NCBI GenBank assembly: GCA_964615935.1
Contig: CAZTTG010000040.1
Span: 1 to 54,481, forward strand
Length of the DNA stretch: 54,481 nt
Direction of reading: 5' to 3'
Source: CAZTTG01 sp964615935
Lineage (GTDB): Bacteria > Planctomycetota > UBA1135 > GCA-002686595
This document shows positions 43,840 to 51,637 of this stretch, in pieces. The notes under the pieces were generated by a model. It was not told the origin of the DNA. It saw only the letters and a list, made by a program, of their open reading frames with translations, and did no database searches. Positions within the stretch are counted from its first letter, which is position 1, and the number at the start of each line of letters is the position of its first letter. A program made the position numbers and the translations under genes.

Positions 43840-45399
43840 ATGAATACCCGCTCGCTCCCACGCATCGCCTTGCTCGCGGCGCTGCTCGCGTGCCCGGCCG
43901 CCGCGCAGGGGACGCTCTTCCCGATCAGCTACGAGTACCCGGCCATCAACCATCCCTGGGGGAGCGCGATGGCGCACCTGAACGGCGACGCGCGCCTCGA
44001 TCTCGTCGTGGCCAATAACCTCACGGACCAGATCTCGGTCTTTCTCGGGTCCGGCACGGGGCCCTTCCGGGAGCAGGCCCCGACCAAGGTGGCCGACGGT
44101 CCGCGCGCCGTAGCCCTTGCGGACCTGAACGGAGACGGGAACGCCGACCTCGCCGCGGCCTGCAGCTCATCCCACCGAATCTCGGTCAAGCTCGGGGACG
44201 GGCAGGGCGGCTTCTCCGGGCTGAAGGGCTACTCCACGGGCCAGTTCTCCTTCCCGGTGTGCGTCGCCTTCGGGCACCTGGACGGAGATGCGAACATCGA
44301 CATGGTGGCCGCGACCCAGTCCACGGTCAAGCTGGTCGTATTCCTGGGTGACGGCGCCGGGGGATTCTCCGCACCGAGCTACTACCCCCTGGACTACTCC
44401 CCGGACGACATCGCCCTGGGCGACGTCGATGGGGACGGGGACTTGGACGTGTTGTCCGCGAGCAATTCCGGCGACCGCGTCAGGGTGATGGTCGGCGATG
44501 GGAACGGCGCCTTCGCTCAGGGCCCGTTCTTCTACGCAGGAAACACCGGGGACATGGACATCGGCGATCTCAACGGCGACGGCGTCCTCGACGTCGTGGC
44601 CACGAGAGGCAACGACTACATCGGCGTCTACTTGGGGACAGGCACCGGCGTCTTCCACCACAAGATGAGCTACTACACGGAAGACGGCCCTCTTGACGTG
44701 ATGATCGGGGAGTTTACCGGCGACGACCGGCCGGACCTGATCATTGCCGGAGGCTCGTCGAAGACCCTGGAGGTGCTGGTGGGCATTGGGGGTGGCGATT
44801 TCGGCATCGCCCACACCTCGCCGATTACCGAGAGGCCCACCCACGCCGAGGGCGCGGACGTGAACGGGGACGGGATCCACGACGTGGTGACCGTGAGCGG
44901 GTGGACCAACAGCATCCACGTCCACCTGGGAGGCGGATCGGGCGGCTGGGAGCACTACTGTACTGCCAAGCTCAATTCCCTCGGGTGCTTGCCGAGGATC
45001 TGGGGGACGGGAACGCCGAGCACGGTGAACGCACGGCCCTTCTGGATCCAGGTGGAGAACGTCGAGAACCAGACGCCGGGAATCTGGATCTACCAGGTGA
45101 ACGGGACCCAGACCTCGATCCCCTTCAAGGGTGGCAAGCTTTGCATGGGGCCCACGGGCGTCCGCCGCACGCCGGTCCAGAGCTCGGGCGGATACCCGCC
45201 GTGGGTGCATGACTGCTCGGGGAGGTTCCTGCTGGACTTCAACGCCTTCGCCGCCGGCCTGGCGGGCGGCAACCCCGACCCCGGGCTCCTGGTCCTCGGC
45301 AACAGCTACCTGGTTCAGGCCTGGGGGCGCGATCGGGGCTTCGCTCCGCCGAACGGCGTGACCCTCTCGGATGCCCTCGAGGTAGTGCCGCTCGACTGA
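43840..45399 (+). CDS. Secreted FG-GAP/VCBS repeat protein, paralogue 2
   Basis: 519 residues, 28 bases after paralogue 1, with AAGGAG before ATG. Signal peptide MNTRSLPRIALLAALLACPAAAQ is nearly identical to that of paralogue 1. It has two to three more propeller repeats than its neighbour (for example LDGDANIDMVAAT, VDGDGDLDVLSAS, LNGDGVLDVVATR), consistent with gain or loss of repeat units after duplication. The C-terminal domain (YCTAKLNSLGCLPRIW to SDALEVVPLD) is strongly conserved between the two. More codons end in A/T than in paralogue 1, suggesting the copies have drifted for some time. Confidence 0.85.
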   Translation: MNTRSLPRIALLAALLACPAAAQGTLFPISYEYPAINHPWGSAMAHLNGDARLDLVVANNLTDQISVFLGSGTGPFREQAPTKVADGPRAVALADLNGDGNADLAAACSSSHRISVKLGDGQGGFSGLKGYSTGQFSFPVCVAFGHLDGDANIDMVAATQSTVKLVVFLGDGAGGFSAPSYYPLDYSPDDIALGDVDGDGDLDVLSASNSGDRVRVMVGDGNGAFAQGPFFYAGNTGDMDIGDLNGDGVLDVVATRGNDYIGVYLGTGTGVFHHKMSYYTEDGPLDVMIGEFTGDDRPDLIIAGGSSKTLEVLVGIGGGDFGIAHTSPITERPTHAEGADVNGDGIHDVVTVSGWTNSIHVHLGGGSGGWEHYCTAKLNSLGCLPRIWGTGTPSTVNARPFWIQVENVENQTPGIWIYQVNGTQTSIPFKGGKLCMGPTGVRRTPVQSSGGYPPWVHDCSGRFLLDFNAFAAGLAGGNPDPGLLVLGNSYLVQAWGRDRGFAPPNGVTLSDALEVVPLD

Positions 45400-45457
45400 G
45401 CCAGCCCCCTTGTGTCCTGCGCGGACCCGGGCGAGAATCGCCGGGCTGGGAGCAGAC

Positions 45458-46375
45458 GTGCGAGCGCGAGACACGACCGGCCTGTGCTTCGACATCCAGA
45501 GGTACGCCATCCACGACGGACCGGGGATCCGGACCAGCGTGTTCCTCAAGGGCTGTCCCCTGGCCTGCGACTGGTGCCACAACCCCGAGGGTCGGGCCGA
45601 GGAGGTCGAGCTCATCCGCCTGCCGGCCCACTGCGTCCGCTGCGGCGCCTGCCTGGAGGCCTGCCCCAACCCGTCGGTGGAGGGCCCGGACGGGGACCCC
45701 GAGACCGATCCGGCACGCTGCAGCGCCTGCGGTAGCTGCGTCGAGGCCTGCGTCGCGGGCGCCCGGCGCCTGGCGGGGGAGCGCTTCACGGTCGACGAGC
45801 TGCTGGAGCGGGTGGAGCGCGACCGCGCCTTCCACGAGGAGTCCGGCGGCGGGGTCACCTTCACCGGGGGCGAGCCCCTGGCCCAGGGCGAGTTCCTCCT
45901 GGCCTGCCTCCAGGCCTGCCGCGAGCGGGGGATCCACACCGCGGTGGACACCTGCGGCTTCGCCCCCCGGGAGCTGGTCCTGGAGTGCGCCCGCTGGACC
46001 GGTCTCTTCCTGTACGACCTGAAGACCGCGGACGAGGAGCGCCACCAGCAGCGGGCGGGGACCTCGGCCGCGCCCATCCTGGAGAACCTGCGCGCCCTGG
46101 ACGCCGCCGGCGCCCGGATCTGGATCCGGGTGCCCCTGATCCCGGGCTTCAACGACGACCCGGCGAGCCTGGAGGCCATCGGCCGCTTCGCCGCCTCCTT
46201 GCGCGCCACCCGCCGGGTCCACGTCCTCCCCTTCCACCGGAACGGCGAGTGCAAGTACCATTCGCTGCAGCGGGGCGCCGGGGCGGTCCGGCACCTGCCG
46301 CTCGCGGGAGGGGCGGTGGAGGAGGCCGTGGAGATCCTGGCGGCCTGCGATCTGGACGTGCACACGGGCGGATGA
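45458..46375 (+). CDS. hypE: Glycyl radical enzyme activase (radical SAM), HypE-like
   Basis: 305 residues from GTG 45458, chosen because GGGAG lies five bases upstream; an in-frame TTG at 45410 is less likely. The N-terminus has IHDGPGIRTSVFLKGC and the radical-SAM cluster motif CPLACDWC (Cys-x3-Cys-x2-Cys). An inserted double [4Fe-4S] ferredoxin follows (CVRCGACLEACP, CSACGSCVEAC), then TFTGGEPL and DLKTAD. This is the usual architecture of activases for dehydratase-type glycyl radical enzymes. It would make the glycyl radical on the enzyme encoded next, with which it overlaps by four bases (ATGA). Confidence 0.9.
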   Translation: MRARDTTGLCFDIQRYAIHDGPGIRTSVFLKGCPLACDWCHNPEGRAEEVELIRLPAHCVRCGACLEACPNPSVEGPDGDPETDPARCSACGSCVEACVAGARRLAGERFTVDELLERVERDRAFHEESGGGVTFTGGEPLAQGEFLLACLQACRERGIHTAVDTCGFAPRELVLECARWTGLFLYDLKTADEERHQQRAGTSAAPILENLRALDAAGARIWIRVPLIPGFNDDPASLEAIGRFAASLRATRRVHVLPFHRNGECKYHSLQRGAGAVRHLPLAGGAVEEAVEILAACDLDVHTGG

Positions 46376-48732
46376 CGATGAACGAGAGAGTACGAGCCCT
46401 GCGGGAGAGGAGCCTGGCCGGCCGGCCGGCGCTCTCGGCCGAGCGCGCCCTGCTGATGACCCGCTTCTGTCGGGACGAGCTGGGCAAGCACTCCGCGCCG
46501 GTGCTGCGGGCCCGCTCCTTCCACCACCTCTGCCAGCACAAGAGCATCGGCATCGCCCCCGGCGAGCTCATCGTGGGCGAGCGCGGCCCCGAGGCCCTGG
46601 CCACGCCCACCTACCCCGAGCTGACCTGCCACAGCGTCGAGGACCTCGAGATCCTGGACCGGCGGGAGAAGACCAGCTACGCCGTATCGCCCGAGACCAT
46701 CCGCACCTACCGCGAGGAGATCATCCCCTTCTGGCGCGGCCGCAGCCTGCGCGATCGGATCTTCGAGCGGCTGCCGGCCGAGTGGCACCGGGCCTACGAG
46801 GCGGGGATCTTCACCGAGTTCATGGAGCAGCGCGCTCCGGGCCATACTGTGGCCGACGGCAAGGTCTTCCGCCGCGGGCTGCTGGACTTCAAGGCCGACA
46901 TCGCCGCCGCCGTGGAGGCGCTGGACTGGCTGGGCGACCCGGAGGCCTCCAGCCGGGCGCAGCAGCTCGAGGCCATGGACGTGGCCGCGGACGCCGCCAT
47001 CCTCTTCGCCGCGCGCCACGCCGCACTTGCGCGGGAGATGGCCGCCGGCGAGAGCGATGCCGAGCGCCGCGCCGAGCTGGAGCGGATCGCCGAGGTCTGC
47101 GAGCGGGTGCCGGCCCACGCTCCGCGCGACTTCCACGAAGCCCTGCAGGCCTACTGGTTCGCGCACCTGGCGGTGATCACCGAGCTCAACGGCTGGGACT
47201 CCTTCTGCCCCGGCCACCTGGACCAGCACCTGGAGCCCTTCTACCAGGCGGGCCTGGCGGACGGCAGCCTCACCCGCGAGCGCGCCAAGGAGCTCCTGGA
47301 GTGCTTCTTCCTCAAGTTCAACAACCACCCGGCGCCCCCCAAGGTGGGCGTGACCGCGGCCGAGAGCGGCACCTACACCGACTTCGCCAACATCAACATC
47401 GCCGGCCAGAGGCGCGACGGCACCGACGGCGTGGGCGAGGTGTCCTACCTCCTGCTGGAGGTCATCGAGGAGCTGCACGTCCTCCAGCCCAGCCAGAACG
47501 TGCAGATCTCCCGCAAGACCCCGGACCGCTTCCTGGAGGCCGCCTGCCGCCTCATCCGCAAGGGCTGGGGCTACCCCTCGGTCTTCAACTCCGACTGCGT
47601 GGTCGAGGAGCTGGTGCGCCAGGGCAAGAGCCTGGAGGACGCGCGCGAGGGCGGCACCAGCGGCTGCGTGGAGAGCGGGGCCTTCGGCAAGGAGGCCTAC
47701 GTCCTCACCGGCTACTTCAACCTGCCCAAGCTCCTGGAGCTGGCGCTGCACGGCGGTCGCGACCCGCGCACCGGAGAGCAGCTCGGGCCGCGCACCGGTG
47801 AGCCCGCCAGCTTCGAGGATCTGTTCGAGGCCTGGGAGGCGCAGATGCGCTTCTTCCTGGACATCAAGATCCGCGGCAACCGGATCATCGAGCGCCTCTA
47901 CGCCGAGGAGATGCCCGCGCCCTTCCTCTCGCTCATCACCGACGACTGCATCGCGCGGGGCAAGGACTACAACGCCGGTGGCGCGCGCTACAACACCAGC
48001 TACATCCAGGGCGTGGGCATCGGCACGCTGACCGACAGCCTGGCGGCCCTGCGCCAGCACGTCTTCGACGAGGGAGGGACCGTCGAGCTGGAGAGCCTGC
48101 GGAGGGCCCTGGCCTCCGACTTCGCCGGCGAGGAGCGCCTGCGCGGCCTGCTGCGCAACCGCTCGCCCAAGTGGGGCAACGACGACGAGCGCGCCGACGA
48201 GCTCATGCGGGCCGCCTTCGAGGCCTTCCACGAGGCGGTGGAGGGGCGCCCCAACACCCGCGGGGGGCGCTACCACATCGACATGCTGCCCACCACCTGC
48301 CACGTGTACTTCGGCTCGGTCACCGGGGCCACCCCCGACGGCCGCGCGGCGGGGACGCCGCTCTCCGAGGGCATCTCGCCGGTGCAGGGCATGGACCGGC
48401 AGGGGCCCACCGCGGTGCTCATGTCGGCCTCGCGCATGGACCACGTCAAGACCGGCGGGACCCTGCTCAACATGAAGTTCCTGCCCCAGGTGCTGGAGGG
48501 CGAGGAGAGTCTGAAGAAGATGGCCTCGCTCATCCGCACCTACTTCCGGCTGGGCGGACACCACATCCAGTTCAACGTGGTGGGGGCCGAGCAGCTCCGG
48601 AAGGCCCAGGCCGATCCCGACTCCCACCGCGACCTGATCGTGCGGGTGGCCGGCTACAGCGACTACTTCTGCGACCTCTCCCGGGCCCTGCAGGACGAGA
48701 TCATCTCGCGCACGGAGCAGCCGCTCGCCTGA
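46372..48732 (+). CDS. hypD: Glycyl radical enzyme, trans-4-hydroxy-L-proline dehydratase-like
   Basis: 786 residues, the length of HypD. The radical Gly761 lies in VRVAGYSDYF and the thiyl Cys432 in TSGCVESG, with Glu434. Residues I recall as important in Clostridioides difficile HypD are kept with a constant offset of two: Phe150, His158, Asp276, Ser332, Phe338, Cys432, Glu434, Tyr448. The stretch TEFMEQRAPGHTV and the tail GHHIQFNVV are also HypD-like. The reaction would be dehydration of trans-4-hydroxyproline to pyrroline-5-carboxylate. HypD is normally joined by proC; none is present here. ATG 46372 overlaps the activase stop; ATG 46378 is an alternative. HplG-type ring opening is another option. 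Confidence 0.83.
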   Translation: MTMNERVRALRERSLAGRPALSAERALLMTRFCRDELGKHSAPVLRARSFHHLCQHKSIGIAPGELIVGERGPEALATPTYPELTCHSVEDLEILDRREKTSYAVSPETIRTYREEIIPFWRGRSLRDRIFERLPAEWHRAYEAGIFTEFMEQRAPGHTVADGKVFRRGLLDFKADIAAAVEALDWLGDPEASSRAQQLEAMDVAADAAILFAARHAALAREMAAGESDAERRAELERIAEVCERVPAHAPRDFHEALQAYWFAHLAVITELNGWDSFCPGHLDQHLEPFYQAGLADGSLTRERAKELLECFFLKFNNHPAPPKVGVTAAESGTYTDFANINIAGQRRDGTDGVGEVSYLLLEVIEELHVLQPSQNVQISRKTPDRFLEAACRLIRKGWGYPSVFNSDCVVEELVRQGKSLEDAREGGTSGCVESGAFGKEAYVLTGYFNLPKLLELALHGGRDPRTGEQLGPRTGEPASFEDLFEAWEAQMRFFLDIKIRGNRIIERLYAEEMPAPFLSLITDDCIARGKDYNAGGARYNTSYIQGVGIGTLTDSLAALRQHVFDEGGTVELESLRRALASDFAGEERLRGLLRNRSPKWGNDDERADELMRAAFEAFHEAVEGRPNTRGGRYHIDMLPTTCHVYFGSVTGATPDGRAAGTPLSEGISPVQGMDRQGPTAVLMSASRMDHVKTGGTLLNMKFLPQVLEGEESLKKMASLIRTYFRLGGHHIQFNVVGAEQLRKAQADPDSHRDLIVRVAGYSDYFCDLSRALQDEIISRTEQPLA

Positions 48733-48780
48733 GCCCTCCGGGGGCAGTGCCCTGGACAACCGACCCCCGGGGAGGTTCGA

Positions 48781-48804
48781 ATGTCGGACCGAGACCCGAC
48801 ATGA
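48781..48804 (+). CDS. Seven-codon minicistron ahead of the UroD-like gene
   Basis: ATG 48781 has a very strong SD (GGGGAGG, six bases upstream) but reads only MSDRDPT before TGA 48802-48804. That stop overlaps the start of the UroD-like gene (ATGA), which has no SD of its own. Ribosomes probably load here and reinitiate downstream. It may be a leader peptide or merely a device for coupling. Confidence 0.45.
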   Translation: MSDRDPT

Positions 48805-49997
48805 GCGCCGAAACGGAGGAACTGTACGCCCGGCGTCTGGAGCGCTACGCGACCGCGATGCGCAACGGGCAGCCCGACCGCGTGCCCATCCGGCCCTTCG
48901 TGGCCGAGTTCACCGCGCGCCACGCCGGCTTCACCTGCCAGGAGGTGACCCACGACTACCGCAAGGCCTTCCAGGCCGTCCGGCGCTGCGCCGCCGACTT
49001 CGACTGGGACGCGGTGGTGGGGAACATGGTCTACGTGTGGACCGGGCTCACCCAGGCCATGGGGCTGCGGTACTACGGGGTGCCCGGGATCGACGTGCCC
49101 GCGGACACCGGCTTCCAGTACCGCGAGCCCCCCGAGGACGAGGCCTTCATGAAGGCCGAGGAGTACGACCAGCTCATCGAGGACCCCACCGGCTTCCTCT
49201 TCAACGTCTGGCTGCCGCGCGTGTCGGGGGACGTCGTGGCCCCCGGCGCGCCCGCCACCTGGCGCAGCAACCTGGCCTTCCTCAAGGGGGGGATGGCCAT
49301 GCTGGACTACTTCCACGCCTTCCCCGGGCAGGCCGAGCGGCTGCGACGCGAGTCGGGGACCGTCTCGGCCATCGCCGGGATCCTCAAGGCCCCCTTCGAC
49401 ATCCTGGCCGACAAGCTGCGGGGCTACGTGGGGCTCAGCCTGGACGTGCTCGAGCGGCCCGACAAGGTCCTGGCCGCCTGCGAGGCGCTGATGCCGCACC
49501 TGCTGCACGTGGCCCTGAGCGGCGCGGACCCCGACAAGAGGGTGCCCATCGCCATCTGGATGCACCGCGGCTGCGTGCCCTTCATCTCGCCCGAGCAGTT
49601 CGAGCGCCTGTACTGGCCCACCCTCAAGCCGATCATCGAGGAGATCTGGAGGCGCGGCCACCAGGTGCTGTTCTACGCCGAGGGGCGCTGGGGGGCCCAC
49701 CTGGACGCCTTCGCCGAGCTCCCCGAGGGCAGCATCGTCCTCCACGTGGACCAGGACGACATCTTCGAGGTCCACCGGGCGGTGGGCCACCGCTTCGCCC
49801 TGAGCGGGGGCATCCCCAACTTCCTGCTCAGCTTCGGCAAGCCCCAGGAGGTCCGCGACCGTTGCAGGGCGGTGATCGACGGCGTGGCGCGGGAGGGCGG
49901 CTACATCATGGACGCCAGCGCCATCATGCAGAACGACACCCGCACCGAGAACCTGCGGGCCCTGACCGACTTCACCCGCGAGTACGGGGTCTACTGA
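48801..49997 (+). CDS. UroD-superfamily protein lacking the usual zinc motif
   Basis: 398 residues with the overall pattern of uroporphyrinogen-decarboxylase-like TIM barrels: RVPIRPFVAEFTARHAG at the start, GAPATWRSNLAFLKGG mid-way, VPFISPEQFERLYWPTLKPIIEEI, then a C-terminal GGYIMDASAIMQNDTRTENLRAL. In corrinoid methyltransferases of the family (MtaA/MtbA) the strand after the helix carries His-x-Cys and a later Cys for zinc. Here the same places read FYAEGRWG and DASAIM, so zinc-thiolate methyl transfer seems unlikely. It is not a haem-pathway HemE by context. It lies behind hypED and before a small protein, so it probably acts on a substrate or product of that pathway; its chemistry is unknown. 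Confidence 0.75.
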   Translation: MSAETEELYARRLERYATAMRNGQPDRVPIRPFVAEFTARHAGFTCQEVTHDYRKAFQAVRRCAADFDWDAVVGNMVYVWTGLTQAMGLRYYGVPGIDVPADTGFQYREPPEDEAFMKAEEYDQLIEDPTGFLFNVWLPRVSGDVVAPGAPATWRSNLAFLKGGMAMLDYFHAFPGQAERLRRESGTVSAIAGILKAPFDILADKLRGYVGLSLDVLERPDKVLAACEALMPHLLHVALSGADPDKRVPIAIWMHRGCVPFISPEQFERLYWPTLKPIIEEIWRRGHQVLFYAEGRWGAHLDAFAELPEGSIVLHVDQDDIFEVHRAVGHRFALSGGIPNFLLSFGKPQEVRDRCRAVIDGVAREGGYIMDASAIMQNDTRTENLRALTDFTREYGVY

Positions 49998-50006
49998 GCG
50001 AGAGCC

Positions 50007-50186
50007 ATGACCGATTCGAGCGAGCCGAGCCCCCCCGAGCGACCGCCCGGCGTGTGCATCCCCTGGGAGGAGAAGCTCGCCGAGCTGCCGCCGATCAGCG
50101 GCGACGAGGAGCTCGTGCGCGAGGTGTGGGAGGAGGTCGACTCCCTGGCCTACACCTACGTCTGGCACTGCCTGGTGTCCTTCTGA
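50007..50186 (+). CDS. 59-residue uncharacterised protein at the end of the hypED operon
   Basis: Starts nine bases after the UroD-like stop; almost every codon ends in G or C, like true genes here. A Pro-rich N-terminus leads to CIPWEEKLAELPPISG, an acidic helix (DEELVREVWEEVDSL) and the end YTYVWHCLVSF. There are only two cysteines (17 and 55), so it is not the FeS small subunit known from hydroxyphenylacetate decarboxylase. I do not recognise the family. Position and codon use suggest a real partner of the UroD-like protein or the glycyl radical enzyme. It ends one base before the convergent hydrolase gene. Confidence 0.6.
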   Translation: MTDSSEPSPPERPPGVCIPWEEKLAELPPISGDEELVREVWEEVDSLAYTYVWHCLVSF

Positions 50187-50187
50187 C

Positions 50188-51411
50188 TCAGACGCCGGGC
50201 CGGGCCTCCCAGCTCCTCCGATGGGGCTGCCCGGCCACGAGGTGGATCCGGTTGCGCGAGAGGTCCATGACCACTCCCGCCAGCGTGGTGGGCCGGCTGA
50301 TGGGGTAGGGCTCCTCCGCGCAGGAGGAGAGGATGCGCTGCATCCGCTCCACCGGATCGGGAAGCTCCTCGCGCAGCCGGCGGGCCAGGTCCGTCGCCAG
50401 GCGGTCCCGCCCCCACGTGGAGCTCTCCTCCTCGCGCGAGGGGAAGCAGGGGTTCTTGAAGTGATTGGTATGGACCAGGACGCCCTCCCGCATGGGGAGC
50501 CGACCGACGGCGGCGGAGGTCCACTCGAGGTCCAGGGCCCGCGGGCCCTCCCGGCCCGCCCGCGCCATCAGGAAGTTGGCCGAGGCGCAGCGGGGCGCCC
50601 AGGAGACCAGCTTCACGGCCTCCTCCAGGCTGGAGCACTCCATGACCCCGCGGAGCAGGCAGTGCACCGGGACCCCGACCGGGCCCTCGGGATCGTCGGC
50701 GGGGTGGCTGAGGAAGTTCAGGCAGACCCCCAGGCGGTGCTGGTTGAACCCGATTTTGCCCACCATCCCCGCCTCGGTGAGGGTGACCAGGTCCGGCCCG
50801 GAGGAGGGGCGGACCCGCAGGAGGACCGTGTTGCCCGCGAGCTCCGGCTTCCAGTCCCAGTTCTGTCCCAGCGCCAGGAGCGGCGCGCGCCCCGAGCTGC
50901 CGGAGAGGGCCAGGGCGGTGCAGCCCGGCTTGTCGCCCTCGGGCTCCTCGCGCCGGCCCAGGGTGAGCAGGTCCGAGCGGGCGTTGATCGCCAGGATCTC
51001 CTCCAGGCTGCGCCCCGATCCCGCGGCGATGCCCTCCATCTCCTCGAGCTGTGCGGGCAGGTGGCGCTCGATGACCGGCGCGAAGAGGGACGCCAGCTCG
51101 AGCACCCGCTCCCGGCTCGAGCCGGTGGAGGCGGCCAGCCAGCTCGTGTAGAAGTCCGCGTTGCGGCGGATGCGCTCGGCGAAGGCCTCTCCGTGCGCGC
51201 GGCCGATCGCCCTCCGGCTGCCCCGGACCTCGAGCTCGGGGAAGGGAGCCGGCGGCCGGGGCGTCCGGGGGCGGGGGAGGGCCAGGGCGCCCAGGCCGAG
51301 GATCGAGGCACGGCGCATGAGCTCGCGCCGGTCGATAGGCGCCGCCGCAGGCTGTCCCGGCGCGGCGCGTCCGGGCCTCGAGGGACCGGCGTGGGTCGGA
51401 TGGGCTTTCAT
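50188..51411 (-). CDS. C45-family Ntn hydrolase (acyl-transferase/amidase type), Tat-exported
   Basis: 407 residues. A twin-arginine-type signal (DRRELMRRASILGLGALAL, residues 27-45) marks it for folded export. The core is the AAT / choloylglycine-like Ntn fold: RAIGRAHGEAFAERI near residue 67, ARSDLLTL, then the probable autocatalytic nucleophile Cys164 in GCTALALSG, and NWDWKP, with the Asn/Asp pair of the family. GKIGFNQHRLGVCLNFL follows. C45 members cleave or transfer acyl groups on amides (isopenicillin-N acyltransferase, ceramidase-like). Unlike proteins with a long propeptide, cleavage here would remove 163 residues including the signal. The substrate is unknown. Confidence 0.8.
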   Translation of the reverse strand: MKAHPTHAGPSRPGRAAPGQPAAAPIDRRELMRRASILGLGALALPRPRTPRPPAPFPELEVRGSRRAIGRAHGEAFAERIRRNADFYTSWLAASTGSSRERVLELASLFAPVIERHLPAQLEEMEGIAAGSGRSLEEILAINARSDLLTLGRREEPEGDKPGCTALALSGSSGRAPLLALGQNWDWKPELAGNTVLLRVRPSSGPDLVTLTEAGMVGKIGFNQHRLGVCLNFLSHPADDPEGPVGVPVHCLLRGVMECSSLEEAVKLVSWAPRCASANFLMARAGREGPRALDLEWTSAAVGRLPMREGVLVHTNHFKNPCFPSREEESSTWGRDRLATDLARRLREELPDPVERMQRILSSCAEEPYPISRPTTLAGVVMDLSRNRIHLVAGQPHRRSWEARPGV

Positions 51412-51564
51412 GGCCGCCCATCCTCGCACACCGGCCCGCTCGGGGGCGCGGCTTCCGGGCGCGACCCGCCCGGCTCCCGCCGCGGCGCCGGCGCGCCCTA
51501 ACAAATGGCGAATCGGCGGGGTGCTCGCCCGGCGGGAGGCTGCGCCGAGTGGGGCACCGGCGCT

Positions 51565-51593
51565 TTGTACTGCGATGCGCTGAGCACTAGAAT
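51565..51593 (+). promoter_or_regulatory. Sigma-70-type promoter of citrate synthase
   Basis: TTGTAC (51565-51570), a 17-base spacer, then TAGAAT (51588-51593), close to consensus and AT-rich for this genome. Transcription would start near 51600, leaving a short leader with AAGGAG seven bases before ATG 51638. Confidence 0.6.
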
Positions 51594-51637
51594 CTAAGGC
51601 TCTCGCGATCGTGCAACAAAGTCCAAGGAGACGCCCC

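Noticed and set aside
46372..48732. Benzylsuccinate synthase or phenylacetate decarboxylase as identity of the glycyl radical enzyme
   Set aside because: Tempting next to aromatic genes, but the residues and length match HypD, and no BssB/BssC-type small subunits are encoded.
44167..48759. A 1530-codon open frame on the minus strand
   Set aside because: It lies opposite well-recognised FG-GAP, hypE and hypD genes; such long antisense frames arise from very high GC3, and the translation is low-complexity with no family motif. The same holds for long antisense frames at 377-2203, 8241-11366 and 32032-35892.
48801..49997. HemE uroporphyrinogen decarboxylase or MtaA-type methyltransferase
   Set aside because: No haem genes nearby, and the His-x-Cys and later Cys of the methyltransferases are replaced.
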